Of a DNA stretch of 64,000 nucleotides, positions 27,301-36,518 are shown one piece after another. Position 1 is the first letter of the stretch. Every line of letters begins with the position of its first letter. The DNA is from Limnohabitans sp. GTDB taxonomy: Bacteria > Pseudomonadota > Gammaproteobacteria > Burkholderiales > Burkholderiaceae_C. The translations under genes and the position numbers were made by a program. Location: the NCBI GenBank assembly GCA_018882835.1, contig VERE01000005.1, positions 25,466-89,465 on the forward strand. The letters run 5' to 3'. Below the pieces are notes generated by a model. The model was not told where the DNA came from and made no database searches. It worked only from the letters and a program-made list of their open reading frames with translations.

Positions 27301-27336
27301 TGTGACTTTCTTTTGTCGCTCCAAAGAGTCCTCGTC

Positions 27337-28662
27337 ATGATGCAGCGCCCCAACATCATCCACATTCTTGCTGACGACATGGGCTATGCCGACCTTGGGT
27401 GTACTGGTGCACGTGATGTGTACAACCAAACCGTAGATGTTTCCCCTCATCTTGACGGAATGGCCAGGCAAGGCATGCGCATGACCCATGCCTATGCCAA
27501 CTCGGCACTGTGCTCACCCACACGCTTTGCTTTGATCACGGGCCGCTGGCAATACCGGCTGCGCGGGGCCGCCGAGGAACCCCTGGGACCGACTGCACAC
27601 ATCATGGGTCTTCCGCCCGAGCATGCAACCGTTCCGTCCCTGTTGAAAACAGCGGGTTATGCCACGGCCTTATTCGGAAAATGGCACCTGGGCACCCCTC
27701 CTCACTTTGGTCCTCGTCTGTCTGGTTACGACGAATTTTTTGGCTGCCACAGCGGTGGGCTTGACTATTTTGCACATACCGATGTCCGGGGCAAACATGA
27801 CCTTTGGGAAAACGAGTCACCGGCACAAGCCGATGGTTATTTCACCGATCTGATCAGTGCACGCGCTGTCAGCTTTATTGAGCGACAACCAAGGCAAGGC
27901 GCACCATTTTTCATGAGTGTGCACTACACAGCCCCCCATTGGCCCTGGCTGACGCGCGATGATCGCGAGGAAGCCAAGCATACCTACAACCGTGGCGAGC
28001 ACACTGACGGTGGCTCGGTGCCCACCTACCAGCGGATGATTCACCATATGGATGAGGGCATCGGTCAGATACTGGCAGAGCTTGAGCGCTGCGGTTTCGC
28101 GGAAAACACTCTAGTGATTTTCAGCAGTGACAATGGCGGCGAGCGCTTCTCCAACAATTGGCCCTTCATGGGCCAGAAAATGGACTTGCTTGAAGGCGGT
28201 CTTCGCGTTCCCCTGATTGTGCGCTGGCCCAAGGCCATCCCTGCAGGCGCGGTGCACCACACTCCCAACCTCACCATGGATTGGTCAGCCACCATGCTGG
28301 CCGTTGCTGGCGTCAAGCCAGATCCTCTCTACCCATTGGATGGGATCGATCTCAGCCCAGCCTGGACAAACCCCGACTGGCGCCGTCCCGGCGACCTGTG
28401 CTGGCGCATGAAACACAGAGACCAGAGCGCACTGGTGCGCGGTCGCTGGAAGTACCTCCAGATCGAAGGGGTCGATTACCTTTTTGATATCGAAAATGAT
28501 GCGCGTGAACGCGCAAATTTGCGTGAGCGACACCCGGATGTGATGCTGACTCTCAAGTCAGCATGGCAGACATGGAATGCCTCCCTGCCCCCCATTCCTG
28601 AGGACGCGCAGGTCTACAAGCTCTACACACAAAACCATATGCCGCAATCCACCTACGGCTGA
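27337..28662 (+). CDS. Cytoplasmic Cys-type arylsulfatase (operon A)
   Basis: A 441-residue sulfatase of the formylglycine class. The metal-binding Asp pair is at residues 13-14 (IHILADDMGY), and the maturation motif C-S-P-T-R is at 59-63, where Cys59 should become formylglycine. Further sulfatase blocks are FGKWHLG near 116 and FSSDNGGER near 265 (metal-site Asp-Asn). No signal peptide is present: the protein begins MMQRPNIIHIL, directly in the first core strand, so it acts in the cytoplasm on imported sulfate esters. No formylglycine-generating enzyme is in the window. The paralogue at 38975 has the same build. Confidence 0.9.
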   Translation: MMQRPNIIHILADDMGYADLGCTGARDVYNQTVDVSPHLDGMARQGMRMTHAYANSALCSPTRFALITGRWQYRLRGAAEEPLGPTAHIMGLPPEHATVPSLLKTAGYATALFGKWHLGTPPHFGPRLSGYDEFFGCHSGGLDYFAHTDVRGKHDLWENESPAQADGYFTDLISARAVSFIERQPRQGAPFFMSVHYTAPHWPWLTRDDREEAKHTYNRGEHTDGGSVPTYQRMIHHMDEGIGQILAELERCGFAENTLVIFSSDNGGERFSNNWPFMGQKMDLLEGGLRVPLIVRWPKAIPAGAVHHTPNLTMDWSATMLAVAGVKPDPLYPLDGIDLSPAWTNPDWRRPGDLCWRMKHRDQSALVRGRWKYLQIEGVDYLFDIENDARERANLRERHPDVMLTLKSAWQTWNASLPPIPEDAQVYKLYTQNHMPQSTYG

Positions 28663-28695
28663 TCAACCTTCACCCCACCCTTTTGAGCTCCAACC

Positions 28696-29643
28696 ATGAA
28701 ACCTCATGAATTCCGTCGTCCCGGCATCCATGCCGTTCACTCGGTGAACCGCTTTGTTTTTTCCGTACCCGATCTGGCGTCGGCTGAACACTTCTACCAA
28801 AGCTTCGGCCTTGATGTTCGTCGCCATGGCGATCGGCTGGATTTGAAAACGGATGGTCTTGCACATGTCTGGGCCAGCATTTTCGCCAGTGGAAAGAACA
28901 AGCACCTGGAGTACCTGAGCTTTGGCATCGATGCGGAAGATGAGTCAGCTTTTTCACAAAGGATCGCTGAACAGGGTCTTGCGTGCGCTCCACACCCACT
29001 GTCTGATGGGACGGGGCTCTGGTTGAAAAATCCGGACGGCATTTCAGTGCAGTTAGTGGTGACATCCAAGGTGTCTCCTAGTGAAAAGTCAACACCCCAT
29101 CCCAAAGACGCTCCCCTGCTGGGGCAGGGCGCGGCCCCCCTGCGCAGCCAGGTTCAGCAGGTACGGCCTCGAAGGCTTTCACATGTCCTGTTTTTTACGC
29201 CGGATGTGCCTCGCATGGTCCGGTTTTGCACAAACATTCTTGGCTTGCGTTTGTCAGACCATTCGGGTGACGGTATTGCCTTCATGCACAGTGCTCACGG
29301 CAGCGACCACCATCTGGTGGCCTTCGCCAAATCCGATGCCCCGGGGCTGCACCACTCAAGCTGGGATGTTGGCAGCTTGGATGATGTCGGTTGTGGCTCC
29401 GAGCAGATGCGCGTCGCAGGTTATGTCCATGGCTGGGGCGTGGGCAGGCATGTACTAGGCTCAAATTACTTTTACTACGTTCGCGATCCATGGGGTAGCT
29501 GGGCAGAGTTCTCGCACGATATCGACTTTATCCCGCACAACCTGGATTGGCCTGCGGCCGATCATGCGCCAGAAGACTCGCTGTATGTGTGGGGGCCGGC
29601 TTTGCCTGAAGACTTCATCACCAATCACGAACAACACAACTGA
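28696..29643 (+). CDS. Two-domain extradiol ring-cleavage dioxygenase (VOC type)
   Basis: A 315-residue type I extradiol dioxygenase with two VOC modules: residues 15-125 without metal ligands and 158-285 with them. The Fe(II) triad can be read as His163 (RRLSHVLFF), His219 or His220 (PGLHHSSWD) and Glu271 (WGSWAEF). Length and layout match BphC/catechol 2,3-dioxygenase relatives. It should open a dihydroxylated ring next to the hydroxyls. It lies 33 bases after the sulfatase and 19 bases before the FAH gene, so it probably cleaves the product of the operon's flavin hydroxylase. The exact substrate is not known. Confidence 0.84.
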   Translation: MKPHEFRRPGIHAVHSVNRFVFSVPDLASAEHFYQSFGLDVRRHGDRLDLKTDGLAHVWASIFASGKNKHLEYLSFGIDAEDESAFSQRIAEQGLACAPHPLSDGTGLWLKNPDGISVQLVVTSKVSPSEKSTPHPKDAPLLGQGAAPLRSQVQQVRPRRLSHVLFFTPDVPRMVRFCTNILGLRLSDHSGDGIAFMHSAHGSDHHLVAFAKSDAPGLHHSSWDVGSLDDVGCGSEQMRVAGYVHGWGVGRHVLGSNYFYYVRDPWGSWAEFSHDIDFIPHNLDWPAADHAPEDSLYVWGPALPEDFITNHEQHN

Positions 29644-29662
29644 ATCTGGTTAGAGAATTTAT

Positions 29663-30529
29663 ATGAAGCTCGTCACATTTCACGCGCGCGCCCGACACAG
29701 CATAGGCAAGGTCGTAGGCCAACAGGTCATTGATTTGCCAGCCAGTGACCCCTCTTTGCCAGGCAGCATGCTGGAATTTTTACAGGGTGGTCAGCTGTTC
29801 ATGGAACGTGCGCGTGTGTTAGAGCCTTCCCAGGCAGTCACCTACCCTTTGGCGGATGTCTCCCTTGCTGCCCCTGTCCCCAACCCCTCCAAATTCCTTG
29901 CCATCGGCATGAATTACCGAAAGCATGTGGCAGAGGCTGTTGCCGCAGGTATCAAGGTGCCCGACAGCCAGGTCTGGTTCAACAAGCAGGTGTCATGTGT
30001 CAACGGTCCGTTTGATTCCGTGCTGATGCCCAAAGTATCAGACCATCTGGATTACGAAGCTGAACTCGGAGTGGTGATCGGCACGCGCTGCCGCCATGTT
30101 TCTGAAGCGGATGCCGCATCGGTCATTGCTGGCTATGTTGTCTGCAATGATGTTTCCGTGCGTGATTGGCAAATGCGTTCACCCACCATGATGCTGGGCA
30201 AATCTTTTAATACCCATGGCCCATTCGGACCCTGGATTGTGACGCGCGAGGAAATCGCCGATCCACACAACCTCTCCATGCGCATGTTTGTCAATGGCGA
30301 GTTGCGTCAGGAGGTAAGCACAGGCGAGATGATCTATAACATCTGGCAACAAATCGCTTACCTCTCAACCGTCATGACGCTTGAACCAGGCGACGTTTTG
30401 GCTACGGGGACGCCATCGGGCGTTGGGCTTGCCTACAAACCACCCAAGTTCTTGAAGGTTGGGGATGTGGCCCGGGTTGAAATCGATGGCGTAGGGCACA
30501 TAGAAAACCGCGTAGCCCAGGAAATTTAA
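29663..30529 (+). CDS. Fumarylacetoacetate hydrolase-family enzyme
   Basis: A 288-residue FAH-fold protein. The metal site is Glu132 and Glu134 (YEAELGVVIG) and Asp163 (CNDVSVRDWQ), and GKSFNTHGPFGPWIV and LATGTPSGVG are family blocks. It is the last gene of operon A. Enzymes of this type hydrolyse acylpyruvates such as fumarylpyruvate, or decarboxylate and isomerise ring-cleavage products (HpaG type). Following an extradiol dioxygenase, it likely handles the ring-fission product by carbon-carbon hydrolysis or isomerisation. Confidence 0.87.
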   Translation: MKLVTFHARARHSIGKVVGQQVIDLPASDPSLPGSMLEFLQGGQLFMERARVLEPSQAVTYPLADVSLAAPVPNPSKFLAIGMNYRKHVAEAVAAGIKVPDSQVWFNKQVSCVNGPFDSVLMPKVSDHLDYEAELGVVIGTRCRHVSEADAASVIAGYVVCNDVSVRDWQMRSPTMMLGKSFNTHGPFGPWIVTREEIADPHNLSMRMFVNGELRQEVSTGEMIYNIWQQIAYLSTVMTLEPGDVLATGTPSGVGLAYKPPKFLKVGDVARVEIDGVGHIENRVAQEI

Positions 30530-30584
30530 GCCAGAGAAGTTTCCTCCACCCTTCCCTGCTGCGCAGAACGACCCAGATTGCGAT

Positions 30585-31367
30585 CTAAATCAACGAGCGC
30601 AACTCCTGGGCGGTTTTCTGCAGCAAAGGTAACCACTTGCTTGCCAAATCCGGGGCATCCGGGCCTGCTCCAGAACGCACCAAATTGAGAGCGGCTACGG
30701 TTTCTCCACGCAAATTCCGTAAAGGGACGGCCAGCGCATCGACTGCCATTTCATATTCCTGGCTGGCAAGACAATAATCCTGCTTGGCCACGCGCTTGAG
30801 TTTGCTCTTCAATTCTTTCATCCCAGACACCGTATTGGGAGTGAGTCGGCTGATCGGGTGCGCATTCAACCACTCTTGGAGCTGTGCCGATTGCAAGTTA
30901 GCCAGTAGCACCTGGCCAGTGGAGGTGGCATGAGCAGACAATCGCGTCCCGACATGAAGACCATACGCCAGAACGCTAGGGATGCTTTTGATAGACGAAT
31001 CCGGTCCTTGCCAGATACCACGCGCAACAATGATGACGGCATCGTTTTGCAATACAGCCACCGAGCACGACAACTTCGTGATCAGACTGAGTTGATGCAA
31101 AGAGGGCTGGACTGCGCGAGGCAAACGGGCACTGGCCAGGTAACTTCCTGCAAAACCAAGCACTTTGGGTGACAACCAGAAATACTGGCCATCAGACTCG
31201 AGATAGCCCAGTTGCGACAAAGTCAGCAAATGCCGGCGAGCAGCTGCACGGGTAAGCCCGGTGCGTTGGGCCGTCAGGCTGGCATTCAGACGCTGCCGAT
31301 CGGTGCCAAAGCTTTCAAGTACAGCCATCCCCCGAGCCATTCCTTCGATCCAGTCAGATTTGTTCAT
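30585..31367 (-). CDS. IclR-family regulator divergent from pobA
   Basis: A 260-residue IclR-type regulator. The N-terminal winged helix (residues 8-70; GMARGMAVLESFG...AARRHLLTLSQLGYLES) is followed by the GAF-like effector domain, with SCSVAVLQNDAVIIVARG and a C-terminal VAALNLV segment. Its type resembles PcaR/PcaU/PobR regulators of the beta-ketoadipate pathway. It is divergent from pobA across 128 bases, so control of pobA by 4-hydroxybenzoate is the simple inference. Confidence 0.87.
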   Translation of the reverse strand: MNKSDWIEGMARGMAVLESFGTDRQRLNASLTAQRTGLTRAAARRHLLTLSQLGYLESDGQYFWLSPKVLGFAGSYLASARLPRAVQPSLHQLSLITKLSCSVAVLQNDAVIIVARGIWQGPDSSIKSIPSVLAYGLHVGTRLSAHATSTGQVLLANLQSAQLQEWLNAHPISRLTPNTVSGMKELKSKLKRVAKQDYCLASQEYEMAVDALAVPLRNLRGETVAALNLVRSGAGPDAPDLASKWLPLLQKTAQELRSLI

Positions 31368-31396
31368 GGTGCTTGCTCACCTGTTTTGCGCGATGA

Positions 31397-32680
<1,284 letters not shown>

Positions 32681-32714
32681 AAAACTGCCCCTGGAGGAGC
32701 TTCTTGCCTTTCAA

Positions 32715-33635
32715 TCACCGATTGGTGGTTGATTTTTCGAACCTTTTCAAGGCGTAGTGCTGAATCCAGGCAACCAATTGAATGGCTGCAGGTGTCAGCG
32801 GCAGATCGTGGCGGCGCACAGTGCAAATCAGGGGACTGGGCAACTCGTCCTTGATCGGGACCACGCACAGCCGTTGTTTGAATGAGCTGTTTTCCCAAAG
32901 AATTTGCGGCATTGTCGTCATCCAATGTTCGGATGCGGCCACAATGGCTGGCAAGGCAAGAAATGATTCGCACAGCATTCTGACCTTGGGCGCCGAAAGG
33001 CCTTGCTTCTTGAAAGCTTCCTCAATGATCGCACCCGGCCCTCTGGATGGGCTGGACAGCACCCACTCGCATTCTTGAAGTTGCTTGAGTTTGGTGGCAC
33101 GCGAGAGAGGATGCGATACCCCCGCAACAATGACAACCTTGCTTGCGTACAAGGGCTCAGCCACCAAGTCTGTTTCCAGATCAAAACGATGTACGGGTGT
33201 CAGGGCGAAATCCAATGTGCCATCCCGAATGGCTGGTGCGATGCTAGGGTACAGGCCATCCTGGCAATGCACTTTAACTTTGGGGTGCTGTTGAGAAAAC
33301 TGCTGCATCGCTGCAGGCAACAGGCCCAAGCCAATGGCTGGCGAAACGGCCATTCTGACGGTTCCCTCCCAATGCCCCCGCAGTTGGGAAATCTCATCTC
33401 TGGCTCGACGACTTTGCGAAACCATCAATTTGGCATGTCGAAGAAATGCTTGTCCAAAATTGGTGAATGTGGCTCCCTGTCGGCTGCGAACCAACAACGG
33501 TGCCTTGAGTTCAGCCTCCAGTTGCTGAACGGCAGCCGTCAATGCAGGTTGCGTCAAGTTCATGGCCTGCGCTGCCGCCCGAATGCTTCCCAGCTCTTCG
33601 ACCAGCATCAATGCCTGCATAGTGGGTAATTTCAT
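32715..33635 (-). CDS. tsaR: LysR-family regulator TsaR
   Basis: A 306-residue LysR regulator. The HTH is at residues 5-42 (MQALMLVEELGSIRAAAQAMNLTQPALTAAVQQLE). The effector domain shows the blocks I recall from TsaR of C. testosteroni, notably RGPGAII, LCESFLALP and RRHDLPLTPAA. In that organism TsaR activates tsaMBCD with 4-toluenesulfonate as inducer. It is divergent from tsaM with 129 bases between, containing an inverted repeat at 33697-33714. Here the natural inducer may be a sulfate ester instead, which is inference. Confidence 0.82.
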   Translation of the reverse strand: MKLPTMQALMLVEELGSIRAAAQAMNLTQPALTAAVQQLEAELKAPLLVRSRQGATFTNFGQAFLRHAKLMVSQSRRARDEISQLRGHWEGTVRMAVSPAIGLGLLPAAMQQFSQQHPKVKVHCQDGLYPSIAPAIRDGTLDFALTPVHRFDLETDLVAEPLYASKVVIVAGVSHPLSRATKLKQLQECEWVLSSPSRGPGAIIEEAFKKQGLSAPKVRMLCESFLALPAIVAASEHWMTTMPQILWENSSFKQRLCVVPIKDELPSPLICTVRRHDLPLTPAAIQLVAWIQHYALKRFEKSTTNR

Positions 33636-33696
33636 GCATGCCTCGCTATATCAATTTTTTTTATCAAAGCGTGATTTTTTTGAATTTTCATTATTA

Positions 33697-33714
33697 GATC
33701 CTTTTTTTAGGATC
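33697..33714. promoter_or_regulatory. Inverted repeat between tsaR and tsaM
   Basis: GATCCT, six T, AGGATC: an 18-bp dyad in the A+T-rich gap between the divergent genes, about 50 bases before the tsaM start. LysR proteins bind dyads of the T-N11-A kind in such gaps, so this is a candidate TsaR site. The run of T could also weakly terminate a transcript. Confidence 0.4.
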
Positions 33715-33764
33715 ACTTCAAGTCAATAAAGCACCCCAAGGTGCATCATCCATAGGAGACCGGT

Positions 33765-34808
33765 ATGTTCATTCAAAACTGTTGGTACGTCGCGGCCTGG
33801 GACATCGAAGTCCCTGAAGAAGGAATGCTGGCCCGCACGCTGCTGAATGAGCCGGTGCTGATGTACCGAGACACCAAAGGGCAAGCGGTAGCGTTGGAGA
33901 ACCGCTGTTGCCATCGTTCGGCGCCCTTGCACCTGGGGCGCAAGGAAGGAGACTGTGTACGCTGCATGTATCACGGTCTAAAGTTTGATCCCAGTGGGGC
34001 TTGCGTCGAGATTCCCGGACAGGACAAAATTCCTCCCAAAACCTGCATCAAGAGCTACCCCGTGGTTGAGCGCAACCGCCTGGTTTGGATATGGATGGGT
34101 GACCCGGAGAAAGCCAACCCTGAGGACATCGTTGACTATCATTGGCACGATTCGCCAGATTGGCGAATGAAGCCCGGCTACATCCACTACAAGGCCAATT
34201 ACAAACTCATTGTGGATAACCTGCTGGATTTCACCCACTTGGCCTGGGTTCATCCCACGACATTGGGAACCGAAAGTGCTGCGGCGCTCAAGCCGGCCAT
34301 TGACCGCAACACAGACGGAAACGGCACGCTCACCATCCGTCGCTGGTACATCGATGACGAGATGCCTAACCTGCACAAGAAAGTTGCGAAGTTCGAGGGT
34401 CGAGTCGATCGCTGGCAAATCTACCAATGGTCCCCGCCTGCTTTGCTACGCATGGATGCAGGCTCCGCGCCCACAGGAACGGGGGCCCCCGAAGGTATTC
34501 GCGTACCCGAAGCGCTCCAATTTCGTCACACCTCGATTCAGACACCGGAGACAGAAACGACCAGCCATTACTGGTTCTGCCAGGCTCGCAACTTCGAGCT
34601 TGAAAACGCGCAGATGACCGAGTCTATCTTCCAGTCAGTCGTGGAAGCCTTTGAGGAAGACCGCACGATGATCGAGGCGCAGCAAAAGATTCTGGACCAG
34701 GTCCCCCAGCGTCCGATGATCCCCATTGCGGCTGACAGTGGTCTCAACCAGGCACGCTGGTTGATCGATCGACTGATCAAGCTGGAAGCTGAAGAAGGCA
34801 GCGCATGA
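33765..34808 (+). CDS. tsaM: Aryl-methyl monooxygenase oxygenase subunit (toluenesulfonate type)
   Basis: A 347-residue Rieske non-haem iron oxygenase, same length as TsaM. The Rieske centre has Cys48, His50, Cys67 and His70 (CCHRSAPL, CMYHGLKF). The mononuclear iron site is in DNLLDFTHLAWVHP (two His near 158-163), with its Asp nearer the C terminus. Much of the sequence agrees with what I recall of TsaM, more than with VanA. TsaM with TsaB hydroxylates the methyl group of 4-toluenesulfonate or 4-toluate. In this operon the acceptor may be p-cresyl sulfate. The start has GGAGACC upstream. Confidence 0.85.
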   Translation: MFIQNCWYVAAWDIEVPEEGMLARTLLNEPVLMYRDTKGQAVALENRCCHRSAPLHLGRKEGDCVRCMYHGLKFDPSGACVEIPGQDKIPPKTCIKSYPVVERNRLVWIWMGDPEKANPEDIVDYHWHDSPDWRMKPGYIHYKANYKLIVDNLLDFTHLAWVHPTTLGTESAAALKPAIDRNTDGNGTLTIRRWYIDDEMPNLHKKVAKFEGRVDRWQIYQWSPPALLRMDAGSAPTGTGAPEGIRVPEALQFRHTSIQTPETETTSHYWFCQARNFELENAQMTESIFQSVVEAFEEDRTMIEAQQKILDQVPQRPMIPIAADSGLNQARWLIDRLIKLEAEEGSA

Positions 34809-35752
34809 TCCAAGTTGCCGTTACGCGGACACAGGCCATAGCGCGTGATGTCTTGCTGATCGAACTAAGCGCACCTGGGGGGCAATCGCTGCCCGGTGCT
34901 GCGCCAGGCGCGCATGTAGATGTGCATTTGCCCAGTGGCCAGATTCGACAGTATTCCCTCACAAATGCGCAAGGCCAGGTCACTCAGTCCTGCTATCAGA
35001 TCGCCGTTGCACGAGACGCCAATAGCCGCGGCGGTTCTGAGTGGATTCATGACAAGCTTCGACTGGGTTCATCCTTGAGGATCAGCGAGCCACGCAATTT
35101 GTTTCCCTTGGATGTCTCTGCGCACAAAAAGGTCCTTTTTATCGGTGCCGGCATTGGCATCACACCTATTTATTCCATGGTGAACTCGATCAAGAGTTCG
35201 CCTACGGACTGGACTTTGATGGCCTGTGCGCGATCGGCTAGCCGTCTGGCCTTTCAGGAGGAGTTGTCAGGGCTGGATGAACAACGGGTGCACTTTCACT
35301 TCGACATGGACCACGGTGGCCCCCTGGATCTGCAGACCCTGCTGAGCAGCGGCCCATGGGATGCGCTTTATGCGTGTGGTCCGGCAGGTCTTCTGGACGC
35401 CCTGCAAGATGCGACGCGCGATTGGCCTGCTGGCTCAGTTCATATGGAACGGTTCAAGGCACAAGCGCAGGACAACTCTGAAAATTCCAGCTTCGAGTTG
35501 GTACTGTCATCAAACGGTCAGTCTGTGCATGTCGAGCCCGAAGAGTCCCCTCTGGAAGCGTTGGAGCGGATCGGTGTTGATCATCCCTTCGCATGCCGCG
35601 AAGGTCTGTGTGGCACCTGTGAAGTCGAAGTGGTGGAAGGCTTGCCGGACCATCGCGACAACGTGCTGGATGCCAACGACAGAGCCGCTGGCAAACGATT
35701 CATTCCTTGTGTGTCGCGTTGCGGTGGCAACAGACTCGTCATCAATTTATGA
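34805..35752 (+). CDS. tsaB: Aryl-methyl monooxygenase reductase subunit
   Basis: A 315-residue phthalate-dioxygenase-reductase-type protein that overlaps tsaM by four bases. The FMN domain has RQYSLTN (48-54), the NAD domain GAGIGITP (114-121) with CGPAGLLDAL near 191, and a C-terminal plant-type 2Fe-2S ferredoxin has Cys264, Cys269, Cys272 and Cys302. It passes electrons from NADH to the TsaM Rieske centre in the cytoplasm. Order and length match tsaB; vanB is the nearest alternative name. Confidence 0.85.
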   Translation: MIQVAVTRTQAIARDVLLIELSAPGGQSLPGAAPGAHVDVHLPSGQIRQYSLTNAQGQVTQSCYQIAVARDANSRGGSEWIHDKLRLGSSLRISEPRNLFPLDVSAHKKVLFIGAGIGITPIYSMVNSIKSSPTDWTLMACARSASRLAFQEELSGLDEQRVHFHFDMDHGGPLDLQTLLSSGPWDALYACGPAGLLDALQDATRDWPAGSVHMERFKAQAQDNSENSSFELVLSSNGQSVHVEPEESPLEALERIGVDHPFACREGLCGTCEVEVVEGLPDHRDNVLDANDRAAGKRFIPCVSRCGGNRLVINL

Positions 35753-35759
35753 GAACGTC

Positions 35760-36518
35760 ATGAACCTGAATAAAAAAATTGCCATCGTGACCGGTGGCGC
35801 ATCTGGATTTGGGGCTGCGTGCGCCCTGCGTATGGCAGAAGCAGGCGCTTTGGTGATGGTGGCTGATCTCAACATGGCAGGCGCGCAAGCCATTGCCGAG
35901 AAAATCAAGGCCTCTGGCGGTCAAGCCGCCAGCGTCATTGCTGATGTCTCTGACCGGGTGTCATTTGAGAACATGGTCGCCACCACTCGCCAACACTTTG
36001 GCGGCCTGGATATTCTGATCAACAACGCTGGAACCACACATCGAAACAAGCCGGCGCTTGAAGTCACCGAGGAGGAGTTTGACCGGGTTTACCGAGTGAA
36101 TGTCAAAAGTCTTTTTTGGGCGTCGCAGGCCGTGCTTCCCTTCTTTGTCAAGCAAGGCAGTGGGTGCATCGTGAATGTGGCTTCCACAACCGGGGTCCGT
36201 CCCGGCCCAGGGCTGGCCTGGTACAGCGGCAGCAAAGCAGCCATGATCAATCTCACCAAAGGATTGGCGCTGGAATTTGCACGATCTGGGGTTCGCATCA
36301 ATGCGGTGAACCCGATGATCGGTGAAACCGCCATGTTGGGCGACTTCATGGGCATGGAAGACACCCCGGCCAACCGGGAACGCTTTTTAATGCGTATCCC
36401 CCTGGGGCGCTTTACCCGCCCTGCTGATGTCGCATCGGCCGTGACCTTTCTGGCCAGCGACGAGGCGTCCTACCTGACGGGTGTGTGCCTGGATGTGGAC
36501 GGAGGTCGCAACATATGA
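35760..36518 (+). CDS. tsaC: Short-chain alcohol dehydrogenase (sulfobenzyl-alcohol type)
   Basis: A 252-residue SDR enzyme with TGGASGFG at 11-18, NNAG at 88-91, Ser142 and the Tyr155-x3-Lys159 catalytic pair. Length and many segments (NNAGTTHRNKPAL, STTGVRPGPGL, NPMIGET, DTPANRERFL) agree with TsaC as I recall it, which oxidises 4-sulfobenzyl alcohol to the aldehyde with NAD+. The start is an ATG eight bases after the tsaB stop. In the proposed route it would oxidise 4-(hydroxymethyl)phenyl sulfate. Confidence 0.86.
   Translation: MNLNKKIAIVTGGASGFGAACALRMAEAGALVMVADLNMAGAQAIAEKIKASGGQAASVIADVSDRVSFENMVATTRQHFGGLDILINNAGTTHRNKPALEVTEEEFDRVYRVNVKSLFWASQAVLPFFVKQGSGCIVNVASTTGVRPGPGLAWYSGSKAAMINLTKGLALEFARSGVRINAVNPMIGETAMLGDFMGMEDTPANRERFLMRIPLGRFTRPADVASAVTFLASDEASYLTGVCLDVDGGRNI

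Noticed and set aside
33765..35752. Vanillate O-demethylase vanAB
   Set aside because: Rieske oxygenase plus ferredoxin reductase could be VanAB, but the following SDR and aldehyde dehydrogenase, the divergent LysR and many remembered segments fit tsaMBCD/tsaR much better.
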